From VAZQ01 sp035552735 (lineage in GTDB: Bacteria > Pseudomonadota > Alphaproteobacteria > Rhizobiales > Xanthobacteraceae): DNA of 7,340 bases. Both the position numbers and the translations under genes were made by a program. The stretch is from NCBI GenBank assembly GCA_035552735.1, contig DASZKX010000109.1, positions 1 through 7,340 on the forward strand, read 5' to 3'. Each line of letters opens with the position of its first letter. Position 1 is the stretch's first letter. Below the pieces are notes generated by a model that saw nothing but the letters and a program-made list of their open reading frames with translations, was not told the origin of the DNA and did not search any database. This document shows, piece by piece, positions 1 through 7,340 of this stretch.

Positions 1-557
1 TCGACTACGGCATCAAGCGCAATATCCTGCGCCAGCTCGCGGCCGCCGGCGCGAAAGTGACGGTCGTGCCGGCGACCACCGCGGCCGAGGACATCCTGGC
101 CCTCAAGCCCGACGGTGTCTTCCTCTCCAACGGTCCGGGCGATCCGGCGGCGACCGGGGAATACGCCGTGCCGGTGATCCGCGCGTTGATCGCGCGCAAC
201 GTGCCGACCTTCGGCATCTGCCTCGGCCACCAGATGCTCGGCATCGCGCTCGGCGGCAAGACGATGAAGATGCATCAGGGCCATCACGGCGCGAACCATC
301 CCGTGAAGGATCTCACCACCGGCAAGGTCGAGATCACGTCGATGAACCACGGCTTCGCGGTCGACCGCGCCTCGCTGCCCGCGAACGTCACGGAGACGCA
401 CGTGTCGCTGTTCGACGGTTCGAACTGCGGCATCGCGCTCGAGGACAAGCCGGTGTTCTCGGTCCAGTATCACCCGGAAGCCTCGCCCGGGCCGCGCGAC
501 AGTCACTATCTGTTCACGCGTTTCGTCGAGCTGATGCGGACGCGCAAGGCGGCGTGA
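1..557 (+). CDS. carA: Carbamoyl-phosphate synthase small (glutaminase) subunit, 3' part
   Basis: This is the C-terminal glutamine amidotransferase (class I) domain of CarA, open at the left window edge. The reading frame is entered at base 3 with DYGIKRNIL, the conserved start of the amidotransferase domain, and runs about 184 codons to a TGA at 555-557. CarA hydrolyses glutamine and passes ammonia through a tunnel to CarB. Visible motifs are SNGPGDP, the nucleophile elbow GICLGHQ (catalytic Cys codon at 219-221) and QYHPE near the end (catalytic His at 471-473, Glu at 477-479), so the triad is complete. The N-terminal CarA domain lies upstream of the window. The next gene begins 98 bases downstream on the same strand and is unrelated; carB comes only after about 1.9 kb. 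Between the stop and the next gene there is a 10-base palindrome (GTCTTAAGAC, 561-570) but no convincing terminator. Confidence 0.97.
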   Translation, partial: DYGIKRNILRQLAAAGAKVTVVPATTAAEDILALKPDGVFLSNGPGDPAATGEYAVPVIRALIARNVPTFGICLGHQMLGIALGGKTMKMHQGHHGANHPVKDLTTGKVEITSMNHGFAVDRASLPANVTETHVSLFDGSNCGIALEDKPVFSVQYHPEASPGPRDSHYLFTRFVELMRTRKAA

Positions 558-654
558 GCCGTCTTAAGACCGCATTAAAAGTGCCCGAATAGAAGCGTAA
601 CGTCACGTTTCGCCGCCGTTTGCCGGGCGGCCCGAACGACGCAAGGCCCGCTCG

Positions 655-1197
655 ATGTCACCCCCGCTCACGATCGCGCCCGAGACCTTCTCGTTCGCCG
701 ATGACGGCTCGGTTCCGAACAATCCGAAGCTGCCGTTCCTGATCTATCGCGGCGCGATCGATCTCAAGGGCAGCCCCGATCCGGAAGAGCTGGTCGAGCG
801 GACCTTCGCGGCCAACCGCTGGGGCGAGATGTGGCGCAACGGCATCTATCCCTACGTGCACTACCACTCGATGATCCACGAGGCGATGGGGCTGGCGCGC
901 GGCCGCGCCAAGGTGCGTTTCGGCGGCAATTACGGCCGCGAGATCGACATCTTCGCGGGCGATGTCTGCGTGCTGCCGGCCGGCACCGGCCATCAGGGGC
1001 TGTGGTCGAGCCCCGACCTGGTCGTGGTCGGCGCCTATCCGCCGAGCGGAAAATACGACCTCTGCCGCGGCAGCAAGGCCGATCATGCCCGCGCGATCGC
1101 GGCGATCGCCGTCGTGCCGCCGCCTCCGACCGATCCCGTTTTTGGCGCCGCAGGCCCGCTCCGCAGGCTCTGGTGTGGCGAGGGGCGGGCTCCGTGA
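655..1197 (+). CDS. YjlB-like cupin domain protein of unknown function
   Basis: A 180-residue single-domain cupin resembling the YjlB/COG4297 group (family recalled, not searched). The cupin metal-binding motifs are visible: HYHSMIHEAMGLARG at residues 69-83 supplies His69, His71 and Glu76 (His75 is a further candidate), and the second motif GDVCVLPAGTGH at 102-113 supplies His113. The N-terminal stretch FLIYRGAID and the ending DPVFGAAGPLRRLW also fit this group. No signal peptide or membrane segment is seen, so it is probably cytosolic. Members are small metal-dependent beta-barrels whose substrate is unknown; I do not assign a reaction. The ATG at 655 has only a weak ribosome-binding stretch (AAGG about 8 bases upstream), but the protein begins where the family usually does. 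It is followed after 3 bases by the heptamer hairpin at 1201-1266, which probably separates it from the methyltransferase gene. A long ORF on the opposite strand is a high-GC shadow. Confidence 0.85.
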   Translation: MSPPLTIAPETFSFADDGSVPNNPKLPFLIYRGAIDLKGSPDPEELVERTFAANRWGEMWRNGIYPYVHYHSMIHEAMGLARGRAKVRFGGNYGREIDIFAGDVCVLPAGTGHQGLWSSPDLVVVGAYPPSGKYDLCRGSKADHARAIAAIAVVPPPPTDPVFGAAGPLRRLWCGEGRAP

Positions 1198-1200
1198 AAA

Positions 1201-1266
1201 GCGAGTGGCGAATAGCGAATGGCGAGTTGAAGGCGGCCTATTCGCTACTCGCTATTCGCCATTCGC
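1201..1266. repeat. Hairpin made of 7-base repeats (GCGARTR units)
   Basis: Two 29-base arms (1201-1229 and 1238-1266) face each other around an 8-base centre. Allowing G-U pairs they match almost throughout, with an A-C mismatch in the middle. Each arm is itself a run of four heptamers: GCGAGTG, GCGAATA, GCGAATG, GCGAGTT on the left, and TATTCGC, TACTCGC, TATTCGC, CATTCGC on the right. It starts 3 bases after the cupin stop and ends 42 bases before the methyltransferase start. From memory, similar GCGAATAGCGA-type palindromes are dispersed in Bradyrhizobium-group genomes, so a REP-like repeat is the best reading. As RNA it would form a strong stem, but no T-tract follows, so it is not a standard intrinsic terminator. 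Confidence 0.8.
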
Positions 1267-1308
1267 GCGCGCTGCTTCCCATCTGACCGGGGCGTGCTCA
1301 GTACCATC

Positions 1309-2016
1309 ATGGACGGCTGGATCGACTACTACGACTCGGCGCACTCCATCTATGTCAATGCGCGCCACCGCGACGTGCACTTTCGTCGCCTCGCCGAGGA
1401 TTTCAGCCAATATGTGCGCCCCGGCGCGGCCGTGCTCGACTACGGCTGCGGCGAGGCGCTGTATGCCGACATCGTGGCGGAGAAAGCCGACCGGCTGATC
1501 CTGATCGAGCCCGCGCCCGGCGTGCGCGCGCGGCTATCGGCGCGCTTCGGCGAGAACGCGAAGATCGAGGCGAGCGGACCCGAGCGGCTCGCCGCCCTGC
1601 CCGATCATTCGATCGATCTCGTCATCATGCACTCGGTGTCGCAGTATCTGACGCCCAAGGAGCTCGACGCGACGCTGGCGCGGCTGCGCCCGCTGCTGCG
1701 GCCGGACGGATTGTTCGTGCTGGGCGACGTGATCCCGCTCAGCACGTCGGCCCTGCATGACGCAACGGCACTCCTGCGCTTCGGCGCCCGCGAGGGCTTC
1801 TTCTTCGCCACGATCAGCGGGCTCGCGCGCACCACGCTGTCGTCCTACCGGCAATTGCGCTCGTCGCTCGGCTTGACGCGGTATGATGAGACGGCGCTGA
1901 TCGACAAGCTCGCGGCGGCCGGCTTCACGGCGCGCCGGGCCGGGCACAATATCGGCCACAACCCGTCGCGGATGACCTTCCTGGCGCTGCCGGCGGGTTC
2001 GGCGGCTTGGAACTGA
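1309..2016 (+). CDS. Class I SAM-dependent methyltransferase
   Basis: A 235-residue Rossmann-fold methyltransferase. Motif I is VLDYGCGEA at residues 42-50 (the glycine-rich SAM loop), and the acidic residue ending strand 2 is Glu67 in LILIEPAPG. The post-motif region DLVIMHSVSQYL and the LLRPDGLFVLGDV strand-turn-strand follow in the expected order. The C-terminal part (ARTTLSSYRQLRSSLGLTRYDE, then the LIDKLAAAGFTARRAGHNIGHN stretch) resembles a conserved methyltransferase group I recall from Bradyrhizobium. The methyl acceptor cannot be read from the sequence. I prefer the ATG at 1309 because homologues begin with MDGWIDYYD; a GTG at 1294 in the same frame would add five residues. Neither start has a well-spaced Shine-Dalgarno, although GGGGCG lies about 15 bases before 1309. 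It lies between carA and carB without obvious functional connection to them. Confidence 0.85.
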   Translation: MDGWIDYYDSAHSIYVNARHRDVHFRRLAEDFSQYVRPGAAVLDYGCGEALYADIVAEKADRLILIEPAPGVRARLSARFGENAKIEASGPERLAALPDHSIDLVIMHSVSQYLTPKELDATLARLRPLLRPDGLFVLGDVIPLSTSALHDATALLRFGAREGFFFATISGLARTTLSSYRQLRSSLGLTRYDETALIDKLAAAGFTARRAGHNIGHNPSRMTFLALPAGSAAWN

Positions 2017-2109
2017 GTTCTGAGTTCCGCCTAAGGTCCCGTTATTGTTAATGAAATTTTACCGGCGCCGCTAAGCGACCGGCAACGCCAGGATGCTATA
2101 AGCGCCCTC

Positions 2110-2184
2110 GGCCCGGTGGCGGAGCGGCGACGCAGAGGCTGTGCAAGGCCTCCAATCCTGGTTCGAATCCAGGTCGGGCCTCCA
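2110..2184 (+). tRNA. tRNA-Cys (GCA) with an apparent 8-base anticodon loop
   Basis: A 75-base cloverleaf can be folded by hand. The acceptor stem is GGCCCGG with TCGGGCC (one G-U pair), followed by discriminator T2181 and an encoded CCA at 2182-2184. The D arm is GCG/CGC with GG in a 9-base loop. The T arm is CCTGG-TTCGAAT-CCAGG. The anticodon stem GAGGC (2135-2139) pairs perfectly with GCCTC (2148-2152), leaving the loop TGTGCAAG, eight bases instead of seven. Anticodon GCA (2143-2145) preceded by T, together with U73, which is a cysteine identity element, supports tRNA-Cys. The usual bacterial tRNA-Cys is 74 bases, so the one extra base lies in this loop. An alternative pairing gives a 6-base loop. 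A TATAAG at 2097-2102 could be a -10 box, but I find no matching -35. It may be a working variant, a degenerate copy or a base error. Confidence 0.8.
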
Positions 2185-2211
2185 ACTTTTGCGACTTCAT
2201 CGCAAAAGTTG
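2183..2211. repeat. Perfect 12-bp palindrome at the tRNA 3' end, possible terminator
   Basis: The arm at 2183-2194 is exactly complementary to 2200-2211 around a 5-base loop (CTTCA). The arms read CAACTTTTGCGA and TCGCAAAAGTTG. The stem takes in the last two bases of the tRNA CCA end. It could terminate tRNA transcription or guide 3' processing, but there is no run of T after it on either strand, so it is not a textbook intrinsic terminator. Palindromes of this type are, from memory, also common intergenic elements in Bradyrhizobium-like genomes. Confidence 0.6.
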
Positions 2212-2499
2212 TCGCGCCGAAGCCCATCGGGCGAAGGCGGACACCGCGACCCTCCCCCATTCATTTTCCCTCTCGCGCCACCTATCTGTGGAACGAGCGT
2301 CACCCAACCGTCACGCCCTTCCATCCCGGCCGATTCTCGGCTAAGGGGACCCGGCCGCGCCCGAGCTTCCCGCGTGGCGACCAGGCGGCGCGCCCACGAC
2401 GCCTTTTTTTATGCCCGCAATCCAGCGCATGTCCCGGCGAAGTGGACGCCGGTTCGCCGGGGAGGACATGCGCCTCATGCAAGTCTTGGCGGACACCGG
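2212..2499 (+). promoter_or_regulatory. carB leader region
   Basis: This stretch between the tRNA hairpin and carB has no convincing gene, although the carB frame stays open through it and through the tRNA. Because carB is separated from carA by unrelated genes, its promoter should lie here, but I see no clear -35/-10 pair. What is visible: a 5-bp hairpin with a 3-base loop at 2329-2341; a T7 run at 2404-2410 preceded by two competing weak stems, CGTGG/CCACG (2373-2377 with 2394-2398) and GGCG/CGCC (2384-2387 with 2400-2403); and the large palindrome at 2426-2472. The stem plus T-run could act as an attenuator, but the stem is short. Confidence 0.35.
2426..2472. repeat. Rhizobiales-type palindromic element in the carB leader
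   Basis: The outer arms CGCATGTCC (from 2426) and GGACATGCG (to 2472) are exact complements. The inner arms CCGGCGAA (2434-2441) and TTCGCCGG (2453-2460) are also exact complements, the two sets sharing one or two bases at the junction. The result is a stem of about 16 bp with a GGAG-containing bulge on the 3' side and an 11-base loop starting GTGG. The architecture GCATG, CCGG-GAAGTGG, CCGGTT, CATGC matches my recollection of a palindromic element found in many copies in Bradyrhizobium/Rhodopseudomonas genomes. It ends 27 bases before the carB ATG, so it lies in the carB mRNA leader if transcription starts upstream. Confidence 0.65.
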
Positions 2500-5970
<3,471 letters not shown>

Positions 5971-6005
5971 AGCCCAAGGGATTGGATCGAATTGCGAAGG
6001 TTGCC

Positions 6006-6032
6006 GACCGGGCCCTGGCGGTCATATTTTTT
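6006..6032 (+). terminator. Likely intrinsic terminator of carB
   Basis: GACCG (6006-6010) pairs with CGGTC (6019-6023) around an 8-base GC-rich loop, followed directly by ATATTTTTT (6024-6032). It lies 36 bases after the carB stop codon. The stem is only 5 bp, which is why confidence is moderate, but placement and T-run fit an intrinsic terminator. Confidence 0.55.
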
Positions 6033-6037
6033 GGCCC

Positions 6038-6094
6038 CTGCGGCGCGGGCGGTCCCGCAGCGGCAAGGACTTGGCGGGGCCCGGGAACCGGGCC
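6038..6094. repeat. Two adjacent GC-rich inverted repeats
   Basis: CTGCGG (6038-6043) pairs with CCGCAG (6055-6060), with an alternative inner stem GCGGG/CCCGC (6045-6049 with 6054-6058). Then GGCCCGG (6078-6084) pairs with CCGGGCC (6088-6094) around GAA. They lie just beyond the T-run and may back up the terminator or be chance structure in a GC-rich spacer. Confidence 0.35.
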
Positions 6095-6175
6095 GGGCAA
6101 CGGAAGTTGGGAACGGGCTCACGTCGCGGGTCGCAAGCCAGCTTCCGCCCGCGGTTAGGATTTTGTCTCCGGTGC

Positions 6176-6216
6176 TCCGCCTCCGACGGTTCCCGCAACG
6201 GACCGTCGGAGGCGGA
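6176..6216. repeat. 15-bp perfect inverted repeat before greA
   Basis: TCCGCCTCCGACGGT (6176-6190) is the exact reverse complement of 6202-6216, with an 11-base loop. It lies 206 bases after carB and 150 bases before greA. There is no T-run on either side, so it does not look like an intrinsic terminator. It could be a dispersed palindromic repeat, a structured leader of greA, or a protein site. Confidence 0.65.
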
Positions 6217-6365
6217 ACATCATGTGCTCAACCATGCGGCGCCCGAAAATCGAGCGCTCGACTATTCCGTGTCGTGGCTCCGACACTTTGATCAGTGATT
6301 GTGTGATTCGGTGATCAAGGGTTGCAACCGCGAGACGGATTCAGATTCGGAGGATTGAAGGACCG

Positions 6366-6839
6366 ATGGACAAGCTCCCCATGACGGCTGAGGGCTATGC
6401 GACGCTCGAATCCGAGCTCAAGCATCGCCAGCAGGTGGAGCGGCCACGCATCATCCAGCAGATTACCGATGCGCGCACGCACGGCGACCTGTCGGAGAAT
6501 GCCGAATATCACGCCGCCAAAGAATCGCAGTCTCTGAACGAGGGCCACATCGCGGATCTCGAGGACAAGCTCGCGCGCGCCGAGGTCATCGACGTGTCGA
6601 AATTGTCCGGTGAGACGATCAAGTTCGGCGCCACCGTCACCTTGGTGGACGAGGACACCGCCAAGAAGATGGTCTGGCAGATCGTTGGCGAGCCCGAGGC
6701 CGACGCCAAGAAGGGCAAGATCTCCATCACCTCGCCGGTGGCGCGCGCCCTGATCGGCAAGGCCAAAGGCGCCAGCGTCGAGGTGGTCACGCCCGGCGGC
6801 GCCAAGGCCTATGAGGTCAAGAAGGTGGAGTGGCGCTGA
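6366..6839 (+). CDS. greA: Transcription elongation factor GreA
   Basis: A 157-residue GreA, the usual length. It enters the RNA polymerase secondary channel and stimulates cleavage of backtracked transcripts. The N-terminal coiled coil spans roughly residues 1-75 and carries the conserved tip sequence GDLSENAEYHAAKE, with Asp41 and Glu44 in the positions needed for catalysis. The C-terminal FKBP-like domain (about 80-157) includes ISITSPVARALIGKAKG and ends VKKVEWR. The start MDKLPMTAEGY matches the family, and AAGG (6357-6360) lies 5 bases before the ATG, with a further GGAGGA at 6348-6353. Its last 23 bases overlap the end of the convergent Lrp-type gene, so there is no space for a terminator between them. 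Confidence 0.97.
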   Translation: MDKLPMTAEGYATLESELKHRQQVERPRIIQQITDARTHGDLSENAEYHAAKESQSLNEGHIADLEDKLARAEVIDVSKLSGETIKFGATVTLVDEDTAKKMVWQIVGEPEADAKKGKISITSPVARALIGKAKGASVEVVTPGGAKAYEVKKVEWR

Positions 6840-7311
6840 GCGTTAGAAGCTCCAACGGCACCATGGCGGCGTCCTTGGAATTGCGCAGGGTGAGCGAGGT
6901 CTTCACGTTGCGCACGTGCGGGGCGGCGGTCAGCTCCGCCACGAACGCCTGGAAGGTCTTGAGGTCACGGGCCACGCATTTGAGGATGAAGTCGATCTCC
7001 CCCGACAGCATCCAGCATTCGCGCACCAGCGGCTGGTCGCGCACGAAATCCTCGAACGCCTTCAAGTCGGCCTCGGCCTGGCTGGTGAGGTGCACCATGG
7101 CGAACACCGTGACCTCATAGCCCAGGAGCTTCTCGTCGAGCAGCGCCCGGTAGCCCTTGATGTAGCCGGCCTGCTTGAGGGTGCGCACCCGGCGCAGGCA
7201 GGGCGGCGCCGAGATGCCGACCCGGCTCGCCAGCTCCACATTGGTGATGCGGCCGTCCTCCTGCAATTCCTTGAGGATTTTCAGATCGATCGAGTCGAGT
7301 TGAGCTTCCAC
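6817..7311 (-). CDS. Lrp/AsnC family transcriptional regulator
   Basis: A 164-residue Lrp/AsnC-type DNA-binding regulator, cytosolic and probably oligomeric (dimers assembling to octamers in the family). The N-terminal helix-turn-helix is clear: LDSIDLKILKELQEDGR (5-21), then VELASRVGISAPPCLRRV (25-42) with the recognition helix, and AGYIKGYRALLDEKLLGY (48-65) as linker. The RAM ligand-binding domain follows from about residue 67 to 150 and includes LSGEIDFILKC (102-112), the usual amino-acid-sensing core. The start is a GTG at 7309-7311, supported by GGAGG 5 bases upstream. The target genes and effector cannot be inferred; the promoter and the divergent neighbour lie outside the window. It converges with greA and overlaps its coding end by 23 bases. 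A close paralogue or true lrp are both possible, so no symbol is given. Confidence 0.93.
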   Translation of the reverse strand: MEAQLDSIDLKILKELQEDGRITNVELASRVGISAPPCLRRVRTLKQAGYIKGYRALLDEKLLGYEVTVFAMVHLTSQAEADLKAFEDFVRDQPLVRECWMLSGEIDFILKCVARDLKTFQAFVAELTAAPHVRNVKTSLTLRNSKDAAMVPLELLTLSATPPS

Positions 7312-7316
7312 AAGGA

Positions 7317-7321
7317 CCTCC
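7317..7321 (-). promoter_or_regulatory. Shine-Dalgarno of the Lrp-type gene
   Basis: On the minus strand this reads GGAGG, 5 bases before the GTG start. It decides in favour of GTG at 7311 as the initiation codon, since no better start is visible. Confidence 0.8.
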
Positions 7322-7340
7322 AGGGACGGGACTTCCAGGG

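Larger units (their letters stand above)
5971..6365 (+). other. carB-greA spacer, hairpin rich, no gene seen
   Basis: These 395 bases carry no ORF I would defend. They hold a likely carB terminator (6006-6032), stems at 6038-6060 and 6078-6094, and a 15-bp perfect inverted repeat (6176-6216). The last part before greA is less GC-rich (GTGATTGTGTGATTCGGTGA around 6294-6313) and is the natural place for the greA promoter, but no clear -35/-10 pair can be named. Confidence 0.5.

Noticed and set aside
605..637. Imperfect hairpin upstream of the cupin gene (CGTT...AACG with CCGCC/GGCGG)
   Set aside because: It has mismatches and a bulge, no T-run and GC-rich composition, so chance pairing is likely.
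831..1498. Alternative-frame ORFs across the cupin and methyltransferase genes
   Set aside because: They are Arg/Ala/Pro-rich shadows, cross the hairpin at 1201-1266 and show no domain.
2045..2102. Promoter for tRNA-Cys (TTGTTA at 2045 with TATAAG at 2097)
   Set aside because: The spacing is far too long (about 46 bases) for a -35/-10 pair, and no acceptable -35 lies 16-18 bases before TATAAG. Only the -10-like box remains as a hint.
2031..2324. Minus-strand ORF of 97 codons across the tRNA
   Set aside because: It contains GGPTWIRTRI, the kind of translation produced by reading a tRNA gene on the wrong strand, a known source of false gene calls.
2116..2499. N-terminal extension of CarB by 128 residues
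   Set aside because: The frame is open but runs through the tRNA-Cys gene and palindromic spacers. Homologues begin at the MPKRTDI methionine (2500).

Overview
This is a high-GC bacterial chromosomal window. Protein similarities recalled from memory (CarB with an insertion, the YjlB-type cupin, the MDGWIDYYD methyltransferase, GreA, the Lrp/AsnC protein), the GC-rich third codon positions and the style of the palindromic repeats all point to an alphaproteobacterium of the order Hyphomicrobiales (Rhizobiales), most likely the Bradyrhizobium/Rhodopseudomonas neighbourhood. No search was run, so this placement is an inference.

Layout from left to right on the plus strand: the 3' end of carA (glutaminase subunit of carbamoyl-phosphate synthetase); a YjlB-like cupin gene; a long hairpin built from 7-base units; a class I SAM-dependent methyltransferase gene; a tRNA-Cys gene whose anticodon loop appears one base too long; a 12-bp perfect palindrome touching the tRNA 3' end; a carB leader of about 290 bases with a second, larger palindromic element next to the carB start; carB, full length at 1156 codons; a carB-greA spacer of 395 bases with a likely intrinsic terminator and several strong inverted repeats; and greA. 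On the minus strand an Lrp/AsnC-family regulator gene converges on greA and overlaps its 3' end by 23 bases.

CarA and CarB together make carbamoyl phosphate from glutamine, bicarbonate and ATP for arginine and pyrimidine synthesis. Their genes are separated here by about 1.9 kb holding two unrelated protein genes and a tRNA gene, so carB probably has its own promoter in its leader. GreA rescues backtracked RNA polymerase. The Lrp-type protein probably senses an amino acid, but its target is not visible.

Most of the window is ordinary housekeeping DNA and I see no mobile element, CRISPR array, phage or defence gene. The points worth a second look are the non-canonical tRNA-Cys anticodon arm, the three different palindromic elements between carA and carB, a 15-bp perfect inverted repeat before greA, and the roughly 54-residue insertion in the first ATP-grasp half of CarB.
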